DNA of 64,000 nt, taken from Sialis fuliginosa. Lineage: Eukaryota; Arthropoda; Insecta; Megaloptera; Sialidae. Position numbers and translations under genes: made by a program. The notes beneath the pieces were generated by a model that ran no database searches, was not told where the DNA came from, and saw only the letters and a list, made by a program, of their open reading frames with translations. Below are positions 44,316-59,566 of the stretch, piece by piece (positions within the stretch are counted from its first letter, which is position 1; each line of letters opens with the position of its first letter). The DNA is taken from positions 19,439,001 to 19,503,000 of the forward strand of contig OY540813.1 in NCBI GenBank assembly GCA_961205875.1. The letters are read 5' to 3'.

Positions 44316-47300
44316 TCACTTTTTCAAAACTAATACTTTTCTTATCACTTCGCAATGAAAAGTAAAAACATTACACATTTTTTTAATACAATAATGGATA
44401 AGAGCAATATATTTATTTACAACGAAAAACAATTGAATATAAATATATTCAACACTGTATCTTCTTGAAAATAAGAATAAACAGTTCAAACAATCGATTG
44501 TAATGCAAAAGTACAATTTTTTCGACATTGCAATAGTTGGCTGTGTATTTATTTACACATGTTTCGTGTTTTTGTTTATACGAGATGTAGTTCGCACCTA
44601 GCAGCGTAGGCGTTATCTCGAGCCAAGACAACCTCTGAAACTCGATACGACTGATAAATACACACATTCGAAAATGTGAGCTCGTGTTATTGTTTGTACA
44701 ATGTCATAGTTTTAATTTAATTATAGGGTTTAGGATTTAACAAACAATTGTATATGTACTCTTTAAATATATTGTAGTATAAACGTATTCATAATAAGGT
44801 TGGAATTCAGCCAATGCTTCAATAAGAGCAGCGGTCTTCAACCTGGGTTCCGTAAAATAATTATGCATTGGTGCCACTTTCAGATAAATTCGCGTATTCA
44901 GAAATAGTATCCTTAAAGCAGCGGGGGAAGGGGGCTGGCTCTCACGCAGTAGTGTAATCAACAAGAGGCCAGATGATTATACCGTATAATATATATTTTA
45001 TATGTTAATGCACGCTCCCATAAAAAAAATCCCCCTCCTCGTAAAAGCCTGGTTACACCACTGAATAGAATAACACATTGATACGTCAACGACGAATTTA
45101 ATATCGGTAAATCAAAAATCAATAAGATTTTTCCAACGTAGATAGTTTTTGTAAAAGTTGACAATCCAAATTAGCTTTAACAGAAGCAATTTTACTTATA
45201 TGCAGAAAATAATAATTTATAAAATCTTCAATTTATTTATTGATATTTTGCATTCATCTCCGCAAACAAGTAAACTTACACCAAATAACGTTACATATAA
45301 TATATATAGTAAATACATTAACTTACACAACAGAGGTTATGTACACTGGTATATAAATAAATTCTGTATGACTTTTATGTGTATATTATACATTAAAATC
45401 TCACAAGTATTTAAATATTTATGGTGCTTTAAGTCTGGTGCACCAGAATACTACATACATATTTCTTAAACGTACAAGAAAAATAACGATCAAGTATTTA
45501 ACTTTTAATAATATTTATTTATTGCAACTTATAATGGAACTGACAAAAAAATAAGAAAAATACTTATTCAAATTGTTTTAGTAACTAGTTATTACTTATG
45601 CCTGGTATTAAAGAAATTGCATTTTTGCGTAAGCTTGCAATCACTTTGAACGTGATATCGAATTTTATTGAATTAGCTTTGGAATTTAGAACAGTGGTAC
45701 TTCAATTTATTAAAACACAGTTATGCTTGATTTCTTCATGTTACCAGTTTGTTTGTGATGATAGCTTGGTATACATCTGTTAAATAGCAAATGCTGGACT
45801 CTGATTGGTCCATTTGGAGATTCACCTACATGGTTAGTACCAATAACAGGTTTTGATAAAACTAGGAGCAGAGGTTATTTTATGAAAATTTATCAACTGC
45901 AAATACCTTTTTTTGCTTTTTTGTCTACACTAATACTTTTTTATATTTTCTTTCTACTTACAATTTTTCAACTACACAAATTATCTTTTACAACTGCAGA
46001 TTTAATTTTTGGAACTGCAGAAACAAGTTACAAATACACACTAAAATAACCCCTGACTGGGAGTTAGTGACTCAGACAGTAAAATTTTTTCATGTATAAT
46101 CACTGTTTTAGTACTGTTGTTTTCAACTTACAAAGAATGCGCTGAAATATTAATAAATGTCATAAAACTGTCATGTTATATACCCAAGTTATTTATGATT
46201 TTATTAATCAAAACAATTTTATTGTAAGAGTAATCCTTTTTGCTTAAAACTTTACCAAAGTTCATTCTCTGATAAGAAAATAGTTTTTTAATAATAATTC
46301 CGTAAAAACACTACATGGAAAATATTTTTTTTATAATCGTAAATGCTCCTCATCGTAACTCGAGAAAGCCTAGTTATTGAAAGATTGATTTTTATCTTCT
46401 AAAATTAACTATACTTTATTCATGACAAATGACAACAGCCATAAAATCTCTTAATTTATAACGCTATGTTAACCAGAACTCTTTTACAACATTTGGAATA
46501 TAAAAGTGATCATTTAATACCTTCACATATTACAACTCAATCATATATACAAAATTTGACACATATTAGAAGTTTTAATTTATACTATTTTAAAAACATG
46601 TAATTTAAATTTAGATTATATATTAATTATGGAACTAGTTAAGTAACAAATTTTCCCAATCAAATATAAATTTTAGAATAGAACTTTTTGCATCATACTT
46701 ACCTTCCTATACATTTAAAAACGCTAATTTTATTAGGTTTTTATTTTCTAAAATCGAAAATTCTTATACCTAAAATGTCAAAATCAAGTAGACGCAACTT
46801 ACACCTAGAGACACAGATACAGATCATTTATGAAATATCCTGTCTATATCAACATGAAGAATAAAGAACGTAAGTTTCTGAATAAATTTTAACGAGAAAA
46901 ATACGTCTCTCTGAACGTTTGTAAATGTATACACGGTAAATTTTACGATGTTTTTTATTGTCAGAATGTTTGCTTTCATCTTTATTACATGTTCTGTTTT
47001 CTACAACATTTGGACGAACCTGGTTTAAAAAAGATCAGTTGATACAGACCATAAAATCAGTTTATTAATATCACATAGTACTTTTATGCTGCAGAGAACG
47101 ACTGAATGTTCTGTAATCTAACATTTTTAAATACCATTTATAATCTAAAAATACAAATGTATTCAAAAGAAATACAAAATATTGAGAAAAGAATTTAATT
47201 CCCTTGCACTGAAAAAATAACAAACGTGGTCCTTCAAATCTTTATCACGCTATTATCCCAGAGGGGTAAGCAATTATAAAAAATCTTAATAAGTAATTAC

Positions 47301-48257
47301 TAAGTACTTAAACCTATTTGGTAAAATTCCGAATTTCCGACACCCACCCGAGCAACACCTAATATGTTATTATATAAATTAAAATAACTTAGACTGTATT
47401 TAATTTAAATGTTAACATATGCATATTAATAAATACTTGATTCTAAACATATCACATAAAAAAATCAATCAAAATCTTTTTGTCACTTGATTGCAACAGA
47501 TCGATACGGTACACGTTCTTTTTTCAAACAATTGAAATGCAATTGCATTTCTTATAAAGGTATGCATGTACTAGTCATATAATACCTTTTTTAATTAAAA
47601 ACAATACAGTCAATATTAATATTACATTTATCAAGATAAATCAATAAGTAATGCACCATGCAAGATAAGAATATAACAAAATAAAAATAAAACACTTTTG
47701 CGATTACGTTTCAGCATTGTTCGACTATAAACAATATTATAAAGCAATATTTCACAATCACCATAAATATACAAGCAATAAAAGCCAATCAAAGAACTGA
47801 AGACCGTTTAACAAGAACGAGTAATGTTTTATAAAGAACACTAGACATAGAACTTGATGAAAAATGATTTTTACAATTAGTAAATCCGTGGGAAAATCGA
47901 CACATATAAACAACACTGAATATATTATACAATTTAAAAAACACTACTTAATATTTGAGATAACAAAACCTTTTTGTTTAAAGATTTATTAAAAAGTAAT
48001 TCATTATATTATAAAGAAGCTATTAAACAATATTTGTTCCTTTTATATACTTCTATTGCTATTTTATCTTATATTGTATTTAAATGTATTTCATATTAAT
48101 AACAGAACTCTGACACAAATAATTGAAAAGTAAAAAATATTTATTTTGATTATGAATGGGAGTAATTCCAAATATTGACATATATACAAACTTATTTCTA
48201 CCTTCCACCCATATAATTAAATCGATTATTAATAAAAATGATATTATGTCAAAGATA

Positions 48258-48809
48258 TTGGCAATTGGCACCAGCCTTGTTAAATTAAATGTAAAGAATT
48301 AGAAATATTTGTTGATATTTGATTACTACCTTTTCTGAATATTAATTTTTATACATTTAACTGTCTTACAGCGTGATATGATGACAATCGGCCAATATGT
48401 GTATGTGTCAAAATGGTGGACATTTAAACTTATTATTAGTATAATTTATTTGTTAATTATTATATTATCATAGAAACTGATTTACATTGTTTCAAATTTG
48501 ACGATTCTTACTTTTATATCTTTTGTGTTGTAGTACTTATCATTTTGTAATCATTAGTAAGTGTCCATCACTGCGTGCTTATTACTAGTTTTATTTTATC
48601 CATTACTGGAGAAAAAATATAAACGAAATAAAAGGCTATAATTTAAAAAACAAACTATATTTGCGAACTTTGGTAATTAAATTGGTTAAATAAAGAGTTA
48701 CTTATTTTATTAGTAACATAAGTTTATGAGAATTACAAAAAAGAAGCCCGTCAATCACAAAAACAGTTAACATTGCTCTTATAGCGGCCATAACTGGTGC
48801 CAGTACCTT
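48258..48809. mobile_element. MITE family C copy, inverted relative to 33682-34209
   Basis: Begins (degraded) TTGGCACCAGCCTTG and ends GCGGCCATAACTGGTGCCAGTACCTT. The interior matches the reverse complement of the copy at 33682-34209 over its whole length, including GTGTCAAAATGGTGGACATTTAA and GTGTCCATCACTGCGTGC. Non-coding. Confidence 0.8.
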
Positions 48810-51800
48810 ACAGGTGAATAGAAAATAAAGAGTATTGTTTCTTCAACTTAAAATATAAACTTTATCAAAAATGTGTTTGACTAATTATTTTCCACCTACT
48901 ATCTATAAAAACTTTTAATTTTCGTAACTTACAGTAGTTTTATAACGTATGAGTGACCTCTATTATGAAATTACTTTTCCATACAGTGGCTATTTTAAAT
49001 AATAAACAATTTTCGACTATACTTGTATGCATACATTCATATATGAACGTAAGTTCTGTAGTGTTTGTATACTTAAAATAATAAAAAGATTGACAATTTG
49101 GTCAACATCCTGTTACAAAAAACAAACATAAATGAACATTTGGAAAATGGCCGATTTGACTAATCACATATTTTTTCATCTACTTCAAAACTAAATTACA
49201 TCTCTCTACATTCTACAGAAGAATGTATACTTAAGTTGAATGTTGTGCCGATACTTACTCGTCTTTATTGATATATTATTGTGACTTTCTTCATTGGCTG
49301 TAGATGACACTACAATAGAGACGGTAAAGTACAAGTCAAATAAATAAAACAGAGAAAAAACACGAAAGAATTTAACTGTTGGAATAAGCAGGGGCGGATA
49401 CAACAATTTTTATTAAAGAATTCCTCACATTCAATGATATTATTAGATACAAATCTACTATAAAGAAGACAATTTTTAGAATAACTTGACAACTAACGTG
49501 GTACTAACAACAAGAGATGTTTTAAATTAACTGTTTGGGCTAAAAATCGTTAAGAAAGACATAAAATATTAAACGTTTAGATCAACGAAGAAACATAACA
49601 TACTCAAAATTTCAACCCTTTTTCAGCATCTGTGGTTTTAATTGCCTAACCTAACTTTCAGTTTATGTATTATACAACAAAGGAAGGACCTTCGGTCATT
49701 TTTAACTTTTGGTGTCCTGAATAAATACAGTAGAACCTCCTAAACGTATAAATTAAAGCCGGACAACCTCTCTAATAATATATTTTCCCTCTACCCACAC
49801 ATACTTGATAAAAAATCATTCCATGTACATAAAATAAAACTATAAAGTTAAAGTTTAAATAATATATGTATGTCTAGGGAGGTAAATTGTATAAGATATG
49901 TTTATATGTTTAGGGAGCGTTTTAAGTTTCAGGGAAGTTGTAATGTAACGTTATTACATTACAGTACAACTTCTCTTGTACTGTAATGTGTTTCCCTCAT
50001 AATAACGACGCATCCACCGTCACTGACTGCAAGAACATCGACGACATAAGATGAAGAATCACTTGAGCTATGAGTCAATTACCTGGCTGTCAAACTCATC
50101 AATGGGGCAGGTGTTCGAGTCCCGGTCACGCATCCATCATTTATGTAAATTAGCCATATATAACATATTGTATAGTTACGTCATCGCCACGAAATTGTAT
50201 GTATGTCTGTGTGTAACTGTCAGAAAAAATCCTAAGATAAATATATCTTTCAGTTTGCACTTCGACTTTTTTACTCTGTTAAGTACTTCTTGTTGGCCAT
50301 TGTTAACCAAACACGAGTATTGTTATTGTAAACAGTGGATATAGTTATGCTTATTATATAGATACAAGTTTATAATAAATGAAGAAGAGAAAATGAAAAT
50401 ATCGAAAGTGTTGTTAAATGGCAATTTTATGGGTTCTGTAATTCAAAAGGCATTTAATATACATAAGTATCAATTGACAGTTTTGAAGAATGAAAACTGT
50501 TAAAATACTAAATAATTTCTTTCAAATGTTTAAAAAAAATACTAAAAAAATCAAAAGAAGAAGATAAATACAACCTTAAACGTTTTACATAATGTTACAT
50601 AACTAAATAAAATAACTCGCGCGGATTTCTAAGCTCCCACCCCCAAGATCAAATGAAACTAATTACAACCCTCAATACATGACAAGGGGTGAAATATATA
50701 TATTTTTATGTTTTGTTTTTTATTCATTATACAAAATTGTAAATATATCGGCTCCTATGCGAGATAGGAGGTTGTTTCCCCCCCTAAAACCCTCACCACC
50801 GTGGTATTTTTCCCACCGGATCGAATGAAATAAATTACAACCCTTCATGTATGACAGGGTGTGAATTACAAAAAAAATTGCTCTTTATTCAAAATCGTAA
50901 ATATCATGAATCCTAGTTAAAAATTTCAAAAACCCACTCCTGTCTCCCCCCGCCATTAGGGATTGAATATCGAAATTTTTATTTTTATTGAAGACTATTT
51001 TTACCGAGTTCGCCATTATAACTTGAGCAAAAAAATATTTTTTACCTTACAAACTTTTACCCCCGTAGGGATTGAATTTTTAAAAACCCTTTCTTAGTGG
51101 TGCTTACGTCATAAAAGGAAGACACCCCTGAAATTTCACCTTTCTAGATCCAGGATTTTCGGCTCGGCGATGATAAATCAATCAATCAGTCATGTTATTA
51201 TATGTATGTATATAGAAAAAATAATATATACATATAAACCAAATATAAATGAGCAAAATCTTAAGAATAAATTAAATATTTATAGTTTACAAATATACAA
51301 TTCTAATTACAATTCAAACAGAGTCAAATTAATCAATCATGAATTTACATTTACAAGATAATAAACTTGTGCCATTGAAAATTATAGATTCACATGTATT
51401 ATGCACAAATTCAGTTAAAATAGGCGAAGTTATACTGTACACATTGTCGATATTTGTTCGACGTTTATGTTTATATTTATATACACGCATGTCATCGCGC
51501 TTTTCCGTAACGACATCTATTTTTATTCGGAAACAACAACAAATAATTAGCCGAATCGAATTTCATTAACAAGTTTAGCCAGCAGGCTCGTACTATCCTA
51601 CATTAAACTTTAATATAATAAATGTATTTTCAAATATTATACATTTTTCTAGTTCCTTGAAAAGTTATAGGTATTATTCATTTTTTTATTTTATTATTTA
51701 GGTACTTTATTAATTTCTTATTTTTTATTATCGATTTTTCAAACATTGACATTGTAATTTAAATATTGTTAAAAAGTTAATATTATTTAATAAAAGTTTG

Positions 51801-52357
51801 TTGTAAAAATAAAAATACTTTACATTTTTTAAACAATTTAAATATTAACCTTCAACGTCAGTTTTAATATCTTTAAAAAAACCTTTTGTGAAAAAAATAC
51901 AGATAATCTTAATACACCACTGTTAAAGTATACAATGTAACGTTGGGCAGACTGAGTGATTTCGTTTGAGTAATTTAGAAAATCTCTTTAATCTTTGAAA
52001 GAAATTTTTAAAATAGAGATGGTAGTGAAGATCGTTAAGCGATAGAAATAGAACAATTCATATAAAACAGAAATGGCCTGTGTCGTCGAACAACTGTGAA
52101 AAACGTTCTAACAGGAAATCGGACAGTTCGAATACCATAGCTCGTGATATTAAATGTTTCTGCCAAATATATATTTTAAAAATTGTATCAGCAATTATTA
52201 GAAGCTACATTTCAGATATTGTAATTTCTAGTAAATATATTTTTTAAATTTTAAGTTTAAAATTTTTCTTAACTTAATTTTATTATGTATAAAAGTTTTG
52301 ACTGTATGTTCACATGTTACAATAAGCATTTTCGAGATACTTTTTAAAATGTTAATA

Positions 52358-52640
52358 TTTGAGTGCAAATGCAAATTAGCTTCCAGCTAACGCTATCTGC
52401 TAGGTATTAAATATAAATGACAACACACTCATATCTGTAGCGAATGAAATCGTATATATGTGCTTAAAATAAGTGTTGCCAAGTGTACCTAATAAAATGC
52501 ATAACATTTACATTAATATACATTTATTACCACTGCTTTAAAATACCGAGCAATTTCAACAATTTGACACCTAGTAGATAGTGTTAGCTGGAAGCAAATT
52601 TGGATTTGCACTCAAACAAATTCTTTATAATACCGAGCAT
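52358..52640. mobile_element. MITE family B copy
   Basis: The left part TTTGAGTGCAAATGCAAATTAGCTTCCAGCTAACGC is inverted at the right as GCTGGAAGCAAATTTGGATTTGCACTCAAA, followed by TTCTTTATAATACCGAGCAT. Related copies lie at 55863-56062 and 56745-57070. The GGTATTATAAAG end resembles family A, so the two families may be mobilised by related enzymes (inference). Confidence 0.7.
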
Positions 52641-53604
52641 TAGTATAATATCAATATTATAACAAAACGATTATAATATCTTTAACTGAAAATAATATAT
52701 TTTTTTAAATAATATTTTATAAATAGAACAAAATTATATTTTACAATATCACTTTTTGCTTTACGATTTTTTTAAAAACTTATATTAAACACTTTTTTGT
52801 ATTCATCATTCTTTTTCATATCTATATGACATATACTGATGTCCACAGAAGCTCCGCAGGGATACTATAAAAATATACATTTATTAAACTTTAGTGTATA
52901 AAATAATAAGTTGTATTCCTTTATTTTATTATATTTTCTTCCAGATATCTAAAACAATCTAACTACATTAAATATATTCCATGAACATATTCCGTGTTTC
53001 TATCTTTTCTATAGTAGCAGATAATTAATCCTTGACAAACTAACGGACAAATAGACAAACTAATAAACCAAAACCTTAAGCCATTTTAGATAAAAATACC
53101 TTAAAAGATATAATATACCTAAATACTTAAATGAATAAGGATATGTATATGTTTATAAATTTATAACCGGTTAAATTACAAAGTATATATTGAGAACGCT
53201 ATCCCATATTCTGGAATCCCGCTGTTCGGGATAAAAGAAACATTTAACCAACAGATTCGACCGTGGGCACTGTATAAATTACCTTGTCTCGTAGATTACA
53301 TCTCAAGCTCGAATTGAATAACATCGAATTCTTAACACAGCGCTCCTCAGCATTTTATCTACGCGCTATTGTTTAATTTAACATCATTGGAACATTTTAG
53401 CATTAACTAAACTCGTATAAATATTCGTTCTATAGATATTTAATCAAATAGAAAAATGTACAGGTTAGGGAGTAACTAATTAAATTATATATTTAAAGTT
53501 TATGATCTTTTTGTGGTACCTTATTCCTACAATTTTTACTAGCTTAATTGTTAGTTTTTCTATTTAGATATCTATCTATTTAGCAAGCATTTTGTTGAAC
53601 ATAT

Positions 53605-54113
53605 AAGGTAGTGGCACCAGTCTTAGCAAGGTCCCCAGTAATGGCAAATTTTTAATTAAATGTACTGAATTAGAAATATTTATTAATATTTGATTACTAC
53701 CATTTCTGAATATTAATCTATATTTAACTGTCATTTAAACTAATTATTAGTATAATTTATTTATTAATTATTATATTATCATAGCAACTGTTTTACATTG
53801 TTTCAAAGACGATTCTTTCTTTTATATCTTTTGTGTCGTAATACTTATTTTGTAATCATTAGCAAGTGTCCATCACTGCGTGCTCATTACTGGTTTTACC
53901 TTTTCCATTACTGGAGAAAAAACATGAACAAAATAAAAGGTTATAATTAAAAAAAACTATATTTGCGGACTTTGGTAATTAAATTGATTAAATAAAAAGT
54001 TATTTGTTTTATTAGTAACATGAGTTCATGAGAATTACAAAAAACAAGCCCATTAATCCAAAAAAAAAACGAAAACTTGCTCTTACAGCGGCCATAACTG
54101 GTGCCTTTATCTT
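53605..54113. mobile_element. MITE family C copy
   Basis: Begins AAGGTAGTGGCACCAGTC and ends GCGGCCATAACTGGTGCCTTTATCTT. The interior is the same as in the copy at 48258-48809 and in the same orientation, lacking about 60 bp around the TGTCAAAATGGTGGACA segment. Short ATAT-type sequence flanks both ends. Confidence 0.75.
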
Positions 54114-55862
54114 ATATTGATGATCCTAGGTCAGTGATTTTTCAAGAAAGAAATACGTATAATAAATAATTTAACGTAATTCTGAAATGAATAGACCAAA
54201 CAAAAGAATACACAAAACTAAATTATAATAAGTATTTTTCAGAAAATAGCTCTTCGCAAAATGCAAAAACAATACCAACAAGATAAAATTTACACTCAGA
54301 AGCTAAAGTTATTAATAAACTTAGAATAATGAACCATTGTATACATAGAATTTGTATTTCAACAATTTAATAACACTTTCTATATCAACTGAAATTGTTT
54401 TATTCCTGTTATTGAATTAAGCCAATAATATTTAATAATAATATTTTCAACATAATATTTATTATATATTTAATGAAAAGATTTAAAAATAATATTCACT
54501 CGAAAATAAAACTGTTGAGAACAACTGGTTGAATGTACATGGATGATCCAATCTGTGTGTCTATCTATACGTGTGTTCGTTATCATCAGATGTAAAATAT
54601 ATACATATAAGTATACCCACAAAAAATATATGGGATTATGCGCGCATGTATATATGTACACGGTCAGTCCAAGCCCACTCGTTAGAAATAAAAATATCAA
54701 TTAATGATAACTCAATTCGAGGAATTCAGTTTTTAGTCGATTCAATTTTACATTGTTCAACCATATAAAAACAATTTTAAATACGATATAAAATAATAAT
54801 GTTTTTATTCATGTACTTGTGTATTTAATTATATATCTGTTACGTGAATTAATATTTAAAAAAATGACAACAGGTGCGTATCTAGGGGGCCCTAAGAAAT
54901 TGTTTTCCAACTAACAATAAGTTATCGTATCTACAAAATTTAAGAAAATTAGACTATTTAACAAAAAGATCCTTGAAACTCCTTGACTTGCCGTGCTGGG
55001 CCCCCATGCTAGAGCCCTGTCACCCCCCCTTGTGGGGGTCATATACCACATAAAAATCAATTCTACTAAACAAGATTGCAATATGGTAGTACTCAAATAA
55101 TGTTCTGTATCATTAGCCTTTTTTTCTTCGAATATCATCGCTGTTTCAGAGTTATTATATTATTTTCATTGGGATATGTTTTCGAAATATCATATTTATA
55201 TTAGTTTCCAATTAAAATGAATTAAAAAATACAGAAAAAATAGGAAGATGATGCACGCACCCAACGCCTCCAGGCCGCTTTGTTTGCAAACCTAAAAAAC
55301 GAGTAATAGTACTAATTTAAATACTTAATTATCAATAAAATAAATCAACGCATTTGTATATCTATGTAAGGTACCTACAACATATAGTTACCTACTTGAT
55401 AAGTTTTACAAGTATATTTATATAACGTAAAAATAAAAATAAAGGTCAGTTAGCGGTTCAATACATTTTCTTCCTCTTTTGTACAAAAAGACAAAAGTAC
55501 AAAGATCTATTCTATCTGTTTCAAGAAATAAAATCATCGGAGTGTCCAATATAGTGCCCATAATTCTATTCTCAAATTTATGTGAAGGTTGACTTCAGTA
55601 TTGTTCCTTTCCACAAGTCGGAGGTTTTAAAAACTTGAACAAAACACTGGAAGTACCTGCGATATGTTATTTAAAATTTCTATAGGGGGTTGAAAAGAGA
55701 AATTGTTGAAATGTAGACATTTCTAACCTTTATACATTAATGTGTATTGTTAGGTGAAATATTAGTTAAAATTTGGAATGTTTCTATGAATGTAAAAATA
55801 TAAAAATAAAATGTCTACTTCTACTATTATAGTTGTAGCGGTATGTTACAAATAAATTTCTA

Positions 55863-56062
55863 ATGCTCGGTATTATGAAGAATTTACTTGAGTGTAAATG
55901 CAAATTAGCTCCCAGCTAACGCTATCTACTAGGTATTAAATATAAATGACAACCACCCTACAGATGTAGCCAATGAAATCGTACATATAATAAAAATTTG
56001 ACTCCTGGCAGATAGCGTTAGCTGGAAGCAAAGTGTGCAAATTCTTTATAATACCGAGGATA
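55863..56062. mobile_element. MITE family B copy, short
   Basis: Begins ATGCTCGGTATTATGAAGAATTTACTTGAGTG and ends with the inverted GCAAATTCTTTATAATACCGAGG. Both halves carry TAGCTxCCAGCTAACGCTATCT in opposite orientation, so the 200-bp unit can fold almost completely into a hairpin. Non-coding. Confidence 0.75.
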
Positions 56063-56744
56063 AATAATAAATATGTAAACATTATTTTATAGTTCACTGT
56101 AATGAATTTTCGATTAAAAGAATTAATTATGAACATTCATAAGCAGATGTATAAATATTTTAGTACACTTGGAAGTCATAAACTCTGTTATTATCTTTTT
56201 AATTGAAAACTGTATTAATACACTTTGTAATGTTAATTAAGTAAGCTCAATCAAATTACTTTTTAATACTTTATTTAATCATGGTACAAACTTTTATTAA
56301 TTAAATTATGTATATATGATAATTAAACAAGAAATATAATTTAATTTTATTATAAACTGAACTAGCTTCTACTATTTATCGACTATCTTATATTACATTA
56401 TTTAACCAATAAAATGTAAAAAAATCTCGCGCTATATTAAGTACCTATTACATTTTTTAATTATGATCACATAAATTCCAATTTTACTTTTTTAAACATT
56501 ACATTAAATGTACTGTATAACAAAATATAATAATTGAATAAATTCGAATTCAAGATTTCAACGGAATCACATGTTTTAAGTCTCCGAATCGAGTATGACC
56601 ATTATCTTAATGACATATATGTACGATTAAATTTACAAATTTGAAATTTCAAAGTTTCTGTATACATAAATGTGCACCTCATATTTTTTAAGAGCATCGC
56701 TAAAGCAGAAACCGAAACTCATTAAATTACGTAATAGAAAAAAA

Positions 56745-57070
56745 ATAAAGAATTTGCATGAGTGCAACAGATAATTAGCTTCCAGCTAACGCTATCTGTT
56801 AGGCACAACATACTCACAAATGTAGTGAATGAAATCGTACATACGATAACCTTGACGCATTTGTAATAAGTAGAAATCAGCTACTTAAAATAAGTGCTGC
56901 CAAGTGTACCTCATAAAATGCATAACATTTACATTATTATACATTTATAACCACTGCTTTAAAATATCGAGCAGCAATTTATAACAAGTTGACACCGAGC
57001 AGATAGCATTCGCTGGAAGCTAATTTACTTTTGTACTCAAGCAAATTCTTTATATTATAATAATACCGGG
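56745..57070. mobile_element. MITE family B copy
   Basis: The left portion AAAGAATTTGCATGAGTGCAAC and TTAGCTTCCAGCTAACGCTATCTG is inverted at the right as AGATAGCATTCGCTGGAAGC and ACTCAAGCAAATTCTTTATA, ending near TACCGGG. The interior shares GTGCTGCCAAGTGTACCT and AAAATGCATAACATTTACATT with the copy at 52358-52640. Confidence 0.7.
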
Positions 57071-58139
57071 TAGTAGTAATAAGTATAAGTAATCAATATA
57101 CATATTATTTAAATTTTCTCACTGTTACTTTTAGAAATGTGAGCATGCAGAGGATAATTGTATGATTTTTTTTAAATTTGCTAAATGAAGATTTTAATAA
57201 TAACAAATCGTTTACATATTTAAATTTTTTTATTTGTCAGCATTCATTTGACATTTGACATTTCTCTCGCCGGGATTGAATCAAGAAAATGTTTGGTAAT
57301 CCCTTTGTCCTCCTTAAAAAACGCCACAGACTGTGACAGACAAACAGATTCCATAAATGATCATTTTTCCGATTTCGGTACGGGACACCAAAAAAGTCTC
57401 GTGTTGGCCACAACAATTTATTTTCCACTTTACTATAAAATATCATTGTTACTTTATCCATTCGCTACTTTGCTAAATATTCGAAACTATCAACACTTTT
57501 TAATTACAACAGTGTGTAATATCTTATAGAAAACATCGAAACAACTTCATAATGTCATAAACTCTGATTTATAAATTGATCTAACAAAACATAATTTCTA
57601 TACATTTACTATTATTATTCTTATCAATGGCTAAAAATATTTTCTTATATAACAATGGTCTATTAATTCAACGAGCATACCTATACTAAATACATAAATT
57701 ATCAAACAAAAACAATCATCTATGTGCATTATTTAACCGAAAACAAGAACGACTGCAAATCCAAGAAATCCGTGTACGCGACACATTCGAGTCCCGGTGG
57801 AATGCCGGTGCAGTTCGTGACGGTGCATGTGTTACAGATATAACGAACACAAAACAAGAGGAAATGTGTTCATTAGCAAAACAAAGGCTCGGGTGAGATG
57901 ATACACGAGATTGGGCGACTGCTCCGGCGCTAATTATCGAAGCAACGCAAACGGACCACGTGCATGTATGTCGTTGTTAGTGCACCGCTGCTGCACTGCG
58001 CGAAAACGTTAGTGAGGGCGGTAACCGTGGTAACGGTCGCAGATCGTCGTGGGGATGATAACACAGACCAACAAAGTTTAACTTTTTTTATAATTATTTT
58101 AGATGTAATAACTGAACTTATATTTTAATCAGAATTTAA

Positions 58140-58385
58140 AAAAATCATCTGCTAAGTAAATGCACAGTACTTCCTCGTGCTAAATTCACCAAAGGTAGTT
58201 AATTATTGACAATTTAAATAAAAACCTATAAAGTGTTCAGATAAATTGCCTAGCACTGGTTAACCATTTAATTTTTATATAATTTTACTAAAAAATATTA
58301 GTTTGAAATTTTTCTAAATCTAAATTTATGCAAACGTCAAAAAACAAATGACGATTTTTGAAAGCAAATTGAGATAAATCATTGT
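58140..58385. repeat. Dispersed repeat, right copy, inverted relative to 27550-27810
   Basis: The reverse complement matches the left copy through TTTTTATTTAAATTGTCAATAATTAACTACCTTTGG and TAATATTTTTTAGTAAAATTATATAAAAATTAA. An insertion of about 40 bp (TTAACCAGTGCTAGGCAATTTATC region) distinguishes it. Confidence 0.75.
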
Positions 58386-59265
58386 AAGGGAATATTTTAC
58401 AACACACGTTGTAGACCTATATTATAGGAAATTGAATGGTCTATAAAAAATTATTTCATAAAATTTTCACGTGTCCTCCCCCTTACACACAATTTTGATG
58501 AATTTGAAATGGGACCGTCCTCAAGTCAGACCCAACTATCCAACCAAGTTTCATTACTATCGGTTCAGTGGTTCGTGAGTTATGCGTGTGACAAGGATTC
58601 AGGGGACATACACACAGAAAGACAGACACACACACAGCCAGATAGATACCGAACGAAAAGTGTTTGTCTTGACCTGAAACGGAAAGATAAATTTAAAATT
58701 TTGAAATCGGAGAACATTTTTTTTTGTCTTATTTTAAAACGATCACAGAGTTTGCGAGGAAGCAAAATAGTAATAATTAACATTATTTTACTATATGCAT
58801 TTCTTTGTTACAGATTGTGCTTAAAATCTAGTTCAGTTATATTTTTCAATATATGACTGTTTATTAATTTAGTGATTTCTTTGTTTTTTTTTCTGTACTA
58901 ATTATATACATACATATATTATATTAATTATACTTTTTGTGAAAACTTATTATTAACTAGGCAAGCGCAATTTTCTATATTCAAATGGTTATATAGCCTG
59001 TTTTTTCCTCTTTGAATGTTCATATTTCCTTGCACTACGTTCAGATTTGATCAAACTGTGAGTAGGCCCGATGACTAGGAGTACAGCTATACCGGTCTTA
59101 ATAAACGAAAATGTGCATAATCTAGGCTAAATTATCTATAACCATGACGAACATATATTTTAAAACCTAACGAAAATAACGGGCCCCAAATTTCTGACGC
59201 CGGACCTGAATGTGGGGCATGTTTTAAATCCATGTTGAGTTTTTGGTACGGGAAAAGATAACTTT

Positions 59266-59566
59266 ATGTCCGGTATTATAAAGGAGATCGCAAATTTGCA
59301 ACCTTGCAAGCACTTTCAAATGGGATATCAAACTTATATGACAGTTATATTGGAGTTTTTGACAGATAGTTTCATGCATAGGAAGTAAATACATATGTAT
59401 GTAAAGTATATTTACTAATCTTGAGTAAAAACGGTAAAAATTAACTTACTGCGCATGAAACTATCTGTTAAAAACTGAAAGAGAACTGTCATGTAAATTT
59501 GATACCTCGTTTGAAAGTGTTTGCAAGCTTGCAATATTTGCGAGATTCTTTATAATACCTGACATT
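59266..59566. mobile_element. MITE family A copy
   Basis: Begins ATGTCCGGTATTATAAAGGAGATCGCAAATTTGC and ends GCAATATTTGCGAGATTCTTTATAATACCTGACAT. The whole 300-bp unit is close to a perfect hairpin, since the interior arms (GTTTCATGCATAGG… / …GCGCATGAAACTATCTG) also pair. Confidence 0.75.

Noticed and set aside
44056-44358. 100-residue ORF with an internal peptide repeat
   Set aside because: It is a reading of the 126-127-bp tandem repeat and is not supported as a gene.
58509-58700. ORF containing QVSLLSVQWFVSYACDKDSGDIHT
   Set aside because: It reads like the 3' tail of an insect non-LTR element with a GACAGACACACACA stretch, but no reverse-transcriptase part was seen, so neither a gene nor a definite element was called.
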